A stretch of DNA of 64,000 nucleotides, taken from the NCBI RefSeq assembly GCF_001577835.2, contig NC_029532.1, positions 744,001-808,000 on the forward strand, written 5' to 3'. Shown one piece after another: positions 40,701-46,674 of the stretch. Each line of letters opens with the position of its first letter. Position 1 is the stretch's first letter. The stretch comes from Coturnix japonica (Eukaryota > Chordata > Aves > Galliformes > Phasianidae). The notes beneath the pieces are model-generated. The model worked only from the letters and a program-made list of their open reading frames with translations, searched no databases and was not told the DNA's origin. Made by a program: the position numbers and the translations under genes.

Positions 40701-42665
40701 TGGCCATAACAAGGGAGGTCACCCTGACAGAAACTGTGGTGCACGAGATAGGGCCTCTACAGCACTAAACCAAAGCACTGCTCTACTGATGGAGCTGCTC
40801 CCAACAGCCACCACAATGCTGTCCCCTGGATCTGGAGGAGGGAATGGCAGTGCTGTACATATGGAATGTGCCCATGGCTCTGGGGCCACCTCTCCACACA
40901 CCGTAGGGCAATCAATGCTCACCATGCAGCATCAGGGAGCGGTCCCGCATCTCGATAGACAGCTTCAGCTGACCTGGGAGAAAAGAGAGGAGAGAGAATG
41001 AGGAGGTAGGACCCTCATGCTGTCACCAGTGTTCACAGCACCAGACCAGAGCTCTGCGGGGTTCAGACCAGGGTGATGTGGCTCAACCTGAGCATCCTGC
41101 TGGGAACCGCTCCCAGGATGAGCCCCACAGGCAGATCCAGACTCACACTTGTGTGCCTAGGACAGCATCAGCTGAAACCCTGGGGGACCCACACTGGCCT
41201 CTGAATCCAGACAGCTTCCTGCAGAGACAAGATGGGCGCATTCTTTCCAAAATACACACAGAGGAGCATCCCAAAGACACAGGTACAGCACCCACAGCTG
41301 AACACCACATCACCCACTGCCCACCGTGCACACAGATGATGGCAGAGCCAAGAATAAAACCCAGTTCTTACATGTCTATAAACCCAACCTGAAGCTTCTG
41401 CTGCCTTTCAAAACTCCCATGTCAGAACCCCAGGCTCCCACTGCTTATCTGGAGCTGCAATTTGTGATTGTTGGCACTGCCCAGACCTGTCTGCAGGCAG
41501 CTGATTCCCAGCATTGAACTCCAAGCAGTCACAGAGTATGGGGTTGAGGCTTTGCCATGCCAGCAAAGTGATTCTCCCATTCCCATGCATGAGCAACTCC
41601 ACATTAACCCTGAAATCCAGCTCCAGTGCTCGGACTGGCACAAAATCTCACACAATGAGGTGTGGAATGTGAGATTCCCAATGAACAACACCCCAGGGAG
41701 CTGCTGCCAGCCTGGATGTGATGTGCAGAGTTTAGGGGGTCTCACATTCACATAATTGTTCCGAATCAACTCAAAACCAAAAGTCAAACAGATGGAAAAT
41801 ATCACTGGCAAAACATCTTCTTCAGTCCAAAGCAAAACAGCCCATTTACACTCTTTTCCTGGCATTCAAAGAAACAACAAACTAACTGGTAAACATCACT
41901 CATGCACATATAAACATCATTTCAATTACAAAACAGCATTTCATTCGGTCATAGACGCACCCAAGATCTTGCTTTTGCAGGGGTGGGGATATCTCAAGGG
42001 TTTAACCTGAAACAATTCACTGAACTCACACCTCACCTTCTACTCAACAAAAACCACCATTGACAGAACACTGTCAGATCTCTCTCCAACTCATGTGCTT
42101 GAGTGCTCAGCCATGTGCACTTGTGTACATACACATGTGAATCTAAGGCAAGAAAGACAATTCAGGCCTTCCTCCAGGTGGGTAAATGGATGCATCTTTT
42201 TAATCTCACACCAATTTATGACACTGAGAATCTCGAGCCACCAAAGCCTTCAGAGCCAAGACTGAACCCTCTGCAATCTGCAGGTCTCTGGCCCCGTGGG
42301 AACCAACTTGCTGCTCCTCTATTAGCATTTAACAGTCACTACAGCACAAAATGCCCATCTAACCAAGCATGACCAGGAGTCAGCCCGGTAATGAATGGAT
42401 GCTGGGGAGGAGAAAGGAAGCCTTTGTGCCTTGTAGTGCGTGGGGAGGGGGGGCAGCTCGTATGCCCAGCGACATCTCCCCACGGATGGTGGGCCCGTGA
42501 AAACAAGTGGGCTGCCAAGACTATAGGATATCCCAAATTGAAAGGGATCCATATAAGGATCACCCAAGCTCATGGCTTACCGAAGGTGGTGAGGCAGAAG
42601 GAAGCTCCCAGGGGCTCAGCCCGGCGGGTGCAGAGCGAGACCCTGTGCACATTGCCGGGCTCCAT
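386..42665 (-). CDS. RGS3: RGS3, regulator of G-protein signalling 3 (long C2-PDZ form; 3' end outside window)
   Basis: GTPase-activating protein for Gi/Gq alpha subunits. Long forms add C2 and PDZ domains that direct it to membranes and to ephrin-B. I placed 20 coding exons, in transcript order: 42665-42581, 40973-40923, 40196-40138, 39569-39475, 38634-38566, 38279-38219, 37716-37626, 37257-37190, 33656-33575, 33291-33186, 32940-32601, 32159-32120, 29860-29670, 28520-28437, 24871-24760, 20773-20733, 14283-14161, 5157-4522, 3025-2952, 487-386. All have AG/GT borders and phases add up without a break, giving 836 codons before the edge. Predicted order: C2 about residues 30-170, PDZ from 194, PH-like about 385-565, acidic exon 567-778, then the basic segment leading into the RGS box. 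The protein follows human RGS3 throughout; the acidic exon is much shorter than in human. The RGS-box exons lie left of base 1. Identification is very secure; single splice borders are inferred by eye. Confidence 0.95.
592..707 (-). CDS. RGS3: RGS3 alternative first exon, short CpG-island form
   Basis: Reads MPFFRDLSKPQPLEFHAE then MLLGVQRPHNGSLQRRHTMK, phase 2 out with a GTAGGT donor into exon 20. The well-known short human form starts MLRGMYLTRNGNLQRRHTMK, which aligns to the internal Met at base 653, so either 707 or 653 could be used. Directly upstream (to about 1340) the sequence is strongly CpG-rich and has no credible splice acceptor, as expected of a first exon with its own promoter. 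Confidence 0.8.
600..1340 (-). promoter_or_regulatory. RGS3: CpG-island promoter of a short RGS3 form
   Basis: GC-rich sequence with frequent CpG directly upstream of the MPFFRDLSK exon, while the flanking introns are CpG-poor. It fits a TATA-less promoter for that exon. Extent is judged by eye. Confidence 0.65.
1675..1734. repeat. (TG)30 microsatellite
   Basis: Sixty bases of uninterrupted TG dinucleotide in an RGS3 intron. Purity suggests it is length-polymorphic. Confidence 0.98.
1915..2010 (-). mobile_element. CR1 LINE, 3' fragment
   Basis: The left edge holds three ATTCTGTG tail units (seen as ATCACAGA on the plus strand), followed by the typical TTGGAAGGGACCTCAAGGAT block and TTCCAACCCCC. 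This is the 3' end of a truncated CR1 on the minus strand. It lies in the intron between the short-form exon at 2174 and exon 20. The right edge is diffuse. Confidence 0.9.
2174..2217 (-). CDS. RGS3: RGS3 alternative first exon, short TATA-driven form
   Basis: A 44-base coding start, MLLTMVDFSEKCLER, with phase 2 out and a GTAGGA donor, so it joins exon 20 to give CLERAKDMKNRLG. This layout equals RGS5 (MCKGLAALPHSCLER|AKEIK) and RGS4: a short amphipathic N-terminus right before the RGS box. The sequence TATTTAT lies 41 to 47 bases upstream of the ATG on this strand (2258-2264), so transcription would start a few bases before the ATG at 2217; the second ATG at 2205 has the better context (ACCATGG). 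I infer an RGS4/5-like short RGS3; expression evidence cannot be seen from sequence. Confidence 0.72.
2258..2264 (-). promoter_or_regulatory. RGS3: TATA box of short RGS3 form
   Basis: TATTTAT on the minus strand, in GGGGTATTTATGGGG, 41 bases upstream of the ATG at 2217. Expected initiation is at about 2225-2235. Confidence 0.6.
2486..2495. promoter_or_regulatory. MEF2-type / TATA element CTATAAATAG
   Basis: CTATAAATAG is a perfect match to the MEF2 consensus YTA(A/T)4TAR and also a TATA-like sequence on the plus strand. It sits about 270 bases upstream of the short RGS3 exon start, so muscle-type control of that form is possible. Confidence 0.5.
2859..2891. repeat. 11-bp tandem repeat, three copies
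   Basis: GGTATGGTACC occurs three times in a row without mismatch, 60 bases left of RGS3 exon 19. Confidence 0.95.
2952..3025 (-). CDS. RGS3: RGS3 exon 19
   Basis: A 74-base exon between a strong acceptor (TTTTTTCTCCCCCCCAG) and a GTAAGT donor. It reads LSGGHPECSCDEGDETSRKK then RSRSL, matching human MSGADTVGDDDEASRKRKSKNL. Phase is 0 in and 2 out, so it joins the exon at 487 in frame to give SLAKDMKNRLG. It is used only by forms that contain exon 18. Confidence 0.9.
3026..4521. other. RGS3 intron 18-19
   Basis: Intron between exons 18 and 19. No exon, RNA gene or clear repeat seen. Confidence 0.6.
4522..5157 (-). CDS. RGS3: RGS3 exon 18: acidic, low-complexity exon
   Basis: A 636-base phase-0 exon (212 codons) starting MLETDAEKPGQ and ending at FSGHRK before a GTATGT donor. 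It holds an Ala/Pro-rich start, the conserved PAFVIPELRLDSS block, a long Glu/Asp run (about 4823-4900), then EAKRSSMIETSGCQPAY, the basic NSLRRRTHSEGSLLQ-like block (here SSLRRRTHSEGS) and LKKELTKNGGSIHQLSL. Human RGS3 has the same blocks but with a far longer proline-rich repeat region between them. The acidic run is encoded by imprecise GAT/GAG triplets and is likely length-variable. In human, an isoform starts at the equivalent Met (MFETEADEK), so base 5157 may also serve as a start. Confidence 0.93.
6077..6094. repeat. 18-bp perfect palindrome
   Basis: ATTATTTCATGAAATAAT equals its own reverse complement. It lies in an AT-rich, complex stretch (about 5860-6110) with homeobox-type ATTA cores. 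Confidence 0.6.
6456..6530 (-). mobile_element. CR1 LINE, diverged 3' fragment
   Basis: Matches the CR1 3' block: TTGGATAGGAAGGGTCCTTA, then AAAGGTCATCCAGTTCCAAC and a C-rich end. The octamer tail is worn. Confidence 0.8.
9422..9448. repeat. 9-bp tandem repeat, three copies
   Basis: GGAAGCTTG repeated three times exactly within the RGS3 9-kb intron. Confidence 0.95.
10670..10870. promoter_or_regulatory. Intronic CpG-rich patch
   Basis: About 20 CpG dinucleotides in 200 bases, in contrast to CpG-poor sequence on both sides. It ends in a TAATTATTTAGCTTAAGG stretch. No exon with a good donor was found in it, so promoter or enhancer activity is only an inference. Confidence 0.4.
14161..32159 (-). 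CDS. RGS3: RGS3 exons 12-17: conserved PH-like central region
   Basis: Exons 32159-32120, 29860-29670, 28520-28437, 24871-24760, 20773-20733 and 14283-14161. They read LLRPVYQENDATE, then KSRLMKTVQTMKNYGNYQN, YGTYVTLAPKVLVFPVFVQ, PLDLCNPARTLLLSEELLLH, VTLFIYSDLLLFTKEDEPGR, NPLYLQSVKLQEG, EDRKFCILYLAE and KSECLLSLEAYSQEQKKRIC. The run RTLLLSEELLL, VTLFIYSDLLLFTK, FCILYL, ECLLSLEA with a final helix RICWCLAENI has the strand order and closing helix of a pleckstrin-homology fold as seen in RhoGEF PH domains. Calling it PH-like is my inference; the exon identity comes from match to human RGS3. Confidence 0.88.
14284..20732. other. RGS3 intron 16-17
   Basis: Intron of 6.4 kb. Holds a CR1 fragment at 17070-17142; otherwise no gene, RNA or strong repeat seen. 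Confidence 0.6.
17070..17142 (-). mobile_element. CR1 LINE, diverged 3' fragment
   Basis: ATTGAATCACAGA tail remnant, then AGCTGGAAGGGAGGCACGAG and ATCATCAAGTTCAACCCTG, the CR1 3' block in minus orientation. Confidence 0.75.
20774..24759. other. RGS3 intron 15-16
   Basis: Intron of 4 kb with one CR1 fragment (23714-23895). Nothing else recognised. Confidence 0.6.
23714..23895 (-). mobile_element. CR1 LINE, internal 3' fragment
   Basis: Carries the CR1 strings TAGAAGGAGCCTCTGGACAT, CATCTCCAAGGCTGGAGGTT and GAAAAGTTCTTCCTCTCATC in the order expected for a minus-strand copy. It lacks the octamer tail. Confidence 0.75.
24872..28436. other. RGS3 intron 14-15
   Basis: Intron of 3.6 kb. No exon, RNA gene or clear mobile element seen. 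Confidence 0.55.
28521..29669. other. RGS3 intron 13-14
   Basis: Intron of 1.1 kb with nothing recognised. Confidence 0.55.
29861..32119. other. RGS3 intron 12-13
   Basis: Intron of 2.3 kb. I see no exon, RNA gene or mobile element in it. Confidence 0.55.
32601..33656 (-). CDS. RGS3: RGS3 exons 9-11: PDZ domain and following segment
   Basis: Exon 9 (33656-33575) starts ITIPRGSDGFGFTICC; GFGF is the carboxylate-binding loop of a class PDZ fold. Exon 10 (33291-33186) carries GGPAEKAGLQQLDTVLQLNE and the alpha-B helix region HWKCVELAHEIR, where the second histidine is the usual specificity position. Exon 11 (32940-32601, 340 bases) finishes the fold with EIILLVWRLV and continues into a linker with SCKSAYDLQSPPNKREK and the YIILAPVNPGSQ end. 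Phases are 0 to 1, 1 to 2 and 2 to 0. All three match human RGS3 closely. Confidence 0.95.
33657..37189. other. RGS3 intron 8-9 holding the PDZ-form first exon
   Basis: Intron of 3.5 kb. Apart from the alternative exon at 35571-35624 it has a T-run/A-run hairpin-like stretch at 36114-36145. The promoter of the PDZ-only form should lie just right of 35624. Confidence 0.55.
35571..35624 (-). CDS. RGS3: RGS3 alternative first exon of the PDZ-only form
   Basis: The 18 codons MNRFNGLCKVCSERRYRQ are the signature N-terminus of the PDZ-RGS3 form, identical as far as I recall to the human start. The exon ends at a GTCTGT donor in phase 0 and joins the ITIPRG exon at 33656 in frame, replacing the C2 exons. 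By established work on this isoform, PDZ-RGS3 binds the ephrin-B cytoplasmic tail and links it to loss of chemokine-receptor signalling. The exon lies in the intron between exons 8 and 9, so it must have its own promoter. No TATA box is obvious and the surroundings are only moderately CpG-rich. The ATG context (GCAGCCATGA) is acceptable. Confidence 0.9.
37190..42665 (-). CDS. RGS3: RGS3 exons 1-8: C2-form start, C2 domain and C2-PDZ linker
   Basis: Exon 1 (ATG at 42665, MEPGNVHRVSLCTRRAEPLG...) matches the start of the human C2 form (MERSLHRVSLGSRRAH...). Exons 2-7 encode the C2 beta sandwich: residues 29-65 run through QLKLSIEMRDRSLMLHV and EAKGL to the SYVK motif, then the KTKTVPDSKNPVFHEHF strand on exon 4, LLVTVWN on exon 5, LIGCMSFGVKSLL on exon 6 and EISGWYYLLGEDLGRTKHLK on exon 7. 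Human has DPYVK where this gene has NSYVK, so a calcium-ligand aspartate is replaced by asparagine. Exon 8 (37257-37190) codes the linker ending GQDIANMRQLK. Its acceptor is TTCCTTAAG, preceded by a good pyrimidine tract. This exon is short and poorly conserved and is the least certain of the set. Confidence 0.9.
40974..42580. other. RGS3 intron 1
   Basis: Intron of 1.6 kb after the C2-form first exon. Nothing recognised. Confidence 0.55.
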
Positions 42666-42878
42666 GGCAGGACAGCTCTAATTAGCAGCAATTGCAGCCC
42701 TCCCCGTCAGGACAAGGGAAGCTGAATGAATTGCAGCCCGGACGGACGGGCTGCTCAGCAGTGGCGTTTCCAAGGGACACGCTTCAACCGCTGCGTTTGC
42801 ACAGCGCGGCTCCCATTGGATCCCAGGATTTGAATGGAGGCCGCACCTGTCTGAGCAAACAGGGCCCAGCCCGCAGCG

Positions 42879-43225
42879 CACCCAGCAGTGCAGCAGTGCA
42901 CCCAGCAGAGCACCCAGCAGTGCAGCAGTGCAGCCAGCAGTGCAGCCAGAAGTGCACCCAGCAGAACAGCCAGCAGAGCACCCAGCAGTGCATCCAGCAG
43001 TGCACCCAGCAGAACAGCCAGCAGAGCACCCAGCAGTGCATCCAGCAGTGCACCCAGCAGTGCAGCAGTGCATCCAGCAGTGCACCCAGCAGAGCACCCA
43101 GCAGTGCACCCAGCAGTGCAGCCAGCAGTGCACCCAGCAGAGCACCCAGCAGTGCACCCAGCAGAGCACCCAGCAGTGCACCCAGCAGTGCAGCCAGCAG
43201 TGCAGCCAGCAGAGCACCCAGCAGC
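42879..43225. repeat. 12-bp VNTR (CCCAGCAGTGCA)n
   Basis: About 28 copies of a 12-bp unit with variants CCCAGCAGAGCA, GCCAGCAGTGCA and ATCCAGCAGTGC, some units shortened to 9 bp. A 48-bp higher-order unit is repeated twice near 42952-43047. The block begins about 215 bases upstream of the C2-form RGS3 ATG. It is open in more than one frame only because the unit is a multiple of three without stops. Confidence 0.95.
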
Positions 43226-45589
43226 TCCAGGCGCTGTGCTGCAGCTCACCAGTCACAGAAAGTGAGAAAAAAATACAAAGCAACTGCAAGAATCATCTTT
43301 CTATCAACACACACTGACTGCAAAGTGCCCCAGAGACATTTCCAGCAGCACAGAACAGCACACATGTACACGTGTCCCTGTCTTGTGCTCCCTTTCAATG
43401 TTTGGCCACTTTTATCAGCTCAGAAGTGACCAAAAAAGACAAGCTGGTCAGGGCCAAGCCCACCTGCTGTTCCCTTTGTCCCATCCCTTACCTTTCCCCT
43501 TCACTCGTGCAGGACTGATCTTCCTCCTCCTGCCCAGCATTGCTCCCTGGCTCTGGCAGCAGGCTCGCACTGCCCTGCATTGCACCTCTGGCAGCCCCCA
43601 CATCCGAGGGCTGTGATTCAGCTGCTTGGTACTACTGTAAAATAAGGGGAGAAAAAGGAGTGGAAATGTCCGAAGAAAGCAGGGCTTCAGCACTTGGAAG
43701 TCAAGAATGTGCACGGGGAAAAGGTGGGAGCTGTGATGAATGCTGTGGCTCCGCTCCCTACAGGCTCCCAAAGGCACTTTAGCAGCTCCTTCCCTCCTAA
43801 CATTCAAACCCCTGGAGTCTGACCTTCACCTGCTTTTCTACCAGAGTTTCCAGCAAACTGCACACTCAGCTGCTTGGCTTGGGGAGTTAATGGCTTTCTT
43901 TTAAAGTTTAACACTGTTCTCCGTCACAGATTTCAGTTTGCCAGCACCGGGCTCTGCCTTTGGCTGGGTATTCAAATCCAAACACGTGCTTAGACAGCTT
44001 TGAGAGGCTAAAGGGTACCACAGGCACACAGAAAACCTCCAAGGTTACAGCTGGCTTTGAAAATCAAGCAGCTAAATCACATTGGGGAGAACTACCCGCC
44101 TCCCCAGGCAACAGATTTTTAGGAACAGAAAGGCTGTTTCTGGGATTAGCAGAGTCTGCCATTAAGGGCAGACACAAAACCTCAGCACTTCTCAGCAATG
44201 GGATTGTTTAGGGCCTATGTCTGAAACCCTTCTGCAGGGGCGTCACATGGAGCAAAGCATTAAGTTGAACAGGCTTAAAAAGTTATCACCCGTCACATGA
44301 GCTGAGCTGTGTGCGGACTGAAACCATGCTCACACCGAATGGCTGAGCTGACCCCATGCAACTGGGCATCACTTTCTGCTGCCACACCAGTTTGGCCCTG
44401 GAAAAATAGGTCTATCTGAGCTGCAACGCAAACAGAAGCGAGATTCATAGCGAAACAAATGCAGGCAAACAGTCTGAAAGGCAAATCAGAGGTTACCCTA
44501 CAGGTTTCCTTTTCAAAAGTAAAGTGAATTAACGTTCCAAAGTGAATTAACAAAGTTAGCATTAACGTAATAATTGGTGCACACAGCTGAAAATAGCTCC
44601 TTAACCTGAACACGTAATTTGTCCAAGTGTCTTTCTTTGGGCAGACAGGGACATGTACTCAATCAGTAGAATTTTTGGATGGCAGTTTTTTGTAGTCAAA
44701 CCTACTGAATTAGTTTATGGTGAAAGAGGATCCGAGAGAGATCTTAAAGACAGAACAACTGAATTGTTAGACCTTCATCAGAGATAATTTAACCTCACCA
44801 GACTTGAGGTCAGGAGACAATTGGGCAAGAGACATCTGCATGCTGTGTGCTGAGCTGGGAACCAGGCTCCTTGCAGTGGCTATTTGTTCTCTAGGGGGAT
44901 GTATCTTTGGGGGGAAAGGGACTATTCCAGACATTAGAATTAAGTTTCAGGATAAAAACTTAATAATACTTAACAATTTAGAAGATACCATTTGAGGGGG
45001 AGGGAAATAAAAGCAATGCTATCTTATTTTCTTCCAAAAATACAAAACAAAGAAATAAAGCACACAGAGCAGCCAGGAACAGTCTCTAAAACAAACCTAA
45101 GCCAGTGAAAACACGCTCCTGTGACAACATCCCGCATCACTGAAGTGACTCTGATTCGAGCTGTGTCCTGCTTTCAGCTCTGTGAACATTCACACTCTTC
45201 CTGTTTTTCAAGCCAGCACTAATAAAGCCAACAGGACCTGCCCTCGACTCTGGCACTGAGCACCTTGCAGACCTCCCTGACTTGTGCTCACTCATAACTT
45301 GCTCTGAGAAGTGGTTTACGGTGGACCCTGGTAGAACTGATGTGGAAGAAGAGGTGTGAATGGGCTCACAAGCCTGCAAGGGCTGAGAATACAGCTTGGC
45401 ATTACTCCCTGGCCTTTATTTGGGAGCAGAGGAGCTTTGTCTGTCCCTGGCTCTGGACCAACATCATCTCTGCTTCTATTCCAGCCCACCCCCACTGCAC
45501 AATAACACAAGTTTGCCTTGCTTTGTTCTTAGGTTATGCATATAGGAAATAACCTCGCCTTCTGGCAAAACAGAGATCAACTTCTGATG

Positions 45590-45890
45590 GCTTTGCTAAC
45601 AGCGAGCCGCCAGCTGGTCCAGAAGCGGGCATTAGCAGCGTGTGTTACAGTTACAAATGGACCAGCTACAATCGGTCATTATTTCATTAAAAAGTAATGC
45701 AACACCTGCTACAGCACTTCACCCCTGAGAGCCGCCGAATGACCCTGCAGAAGAATTGTTAACAGAAGAATACATTGAAGAGTTAGAAACGAGATTTGAG
45801 AGCGGTTTGTGTGCGCAACGATAGGCTTTGATTAACACAATTACTGTAAGTGGGAAAGCAATCAGCGCTGTCACGCACACAGTCCTTCCT
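45590..45890. promoter_or_regulatory. Candidate conserved regulatory element
   Basis: Complex sequence with retained CpGs beside ATTA-type cores, such as CGGTCATTATTTCATTAAAA and TTTGATTAACACAATTACTG. The look is that of a conserved vertebrate enhancer, and it lies between two gene starts. This is pattern judgement only; no alignment was possible. Confidence 0.3.
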
Positions 45891-46012
45891 CCAGCTCTGA
45901 CCTTTGTGTGTCCGTAATGCTGTGCAGCACCACAACACGTTACTGTGTCCAATACGAGCTGTAAGTCCAGCTATTAATACATCTCACAACTGCTGTGCAT
46001 CATCCCCAATGC

Positions 46013-46176
46013 TGCTCCTGCTGCTGGAAAATGCATGTAGGAAAGCCTGCACTGCCAGATCCTGCTCCCAACCTGAAGTTAGCTTAAAAAGTTAAAAGTT
46101 AGCTTAAAAACCTGAAGTTGGGAGCAGGATCTGGCAGTGCAGGCTTTCCTACATGCATTTTCCAGCAGCGGGAGCA
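46013..46176. repeat. 60-bp near-perfect inverted repeat with 44-bp spacer
   Basis: Arms 46013-46072 and 46117-46176 are reverse complements with one mismatch. The spacer (46073-46116) contains AAGTTAGCTTAAAAA twice in direct orientation, and CCTGAAGTT occurs at both of its ends. Transcribed RNA would fold into a 60-bp hairpin. It lies about 495 bases upstream of the POLE3 start codon. No terminal direct repeats or transposon signature were seen. Confidence 0.97.
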
Positions 46177-46563
46177 ACCAACCCAGCACAGCACTGGGTC
46201 AACCTTCTTCTTTAGCAATAGGGATTAGTGACCAATCTATTGGTTCAGCAAAAGGAATCCATGGGCTGGAAACGTTCAGCTTTAGTGAGGCTGAGCTTAT
46301 CAAGGCTTTATGAGCAATGGGGGTCTCCTGAGCTGGGGGCAGTGGATGGCAGCGGGTCAGAGCCCTCAATGGTGGGCACTGGGAGCACTGAGCACACAAA
46401 GGGCCATCAATCAGCTCATGTTTATGGGAGAAAGATGGATGTGGATGCTGATGTACTGCGTGGTGTGTCCTGTCAAGTCACATTCTATGTGTGGTGAGGA
46501 ATAACGGAGTGCTGCTTTGTTCCACCACATCACAGTTCGTTTTCTTTCCAGAGGCCGAATGAG

Positions 46564-46674
46564 CCATATTGGCCCCCCGCCGCCATATTGTTCCCCCCCC
46601 CAACGGCGGCCGCGGGGCAGGGCGGGAAGGAGCGGTGCATTGTGGGCCGTGGCGGCGCGGGAGGCCCAATATGG
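46564..46674. promoter_or_regulatory. POLE3: POLE3 promoter with three YY1-type sites
   Basis: CCATATTG occurs at 46564-46571 and 46583-46590, and its reverse complement CAATATGG at 46667-46674, the last one spanning the start codon (CAATATGGCGG). All fit the YY1 core CCATNTT. The region is GC-rich with no TATA box, as usual for housekeeping YY1 promoters with ATGGCGG starts. Confidence 0.6.

Larger units (their letters stand above)
42666..46670. other. RGS3-POLE3 intergenic region (divergent starts)
   Basis: Both flanking genes read away from this region. It holds the VNTR at 42879-43225, a pair of 13-bp direct repeats (AAAGTGAATTAAC at 44521-44533 and 44539-44551), a conserved-looking stretch (about 45590-45890), the inverted repeat at 46013-46176 and the POLE3 promoter. 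No coding exon was found, and no counterpart of C9orf43. Confidence 0.6.

Noticed and set aside
42692-43429. 245-codon plus-strand frame rich in QQCTQQST repeats, and minus-strand AGC-rich frames
   Set aside because: Product of the 12-bp VNTR, whose unit length is a multiple of three; no splice or family support, and the RGS3 C2-form promoter is here.
44640-45060. AT-rich stretch considered as an old LTR or DNA transposon
   Set aside because: No terminal repeats, coding remnants or target-site duplication could be seen.
46013-46176. Inverted repeat considered as a MITE or other DNA transposon
   Set aside because: The arms are the whole element, there is no flanking target duplication and the spacer is built from the same short words; a fold-back event fits better.
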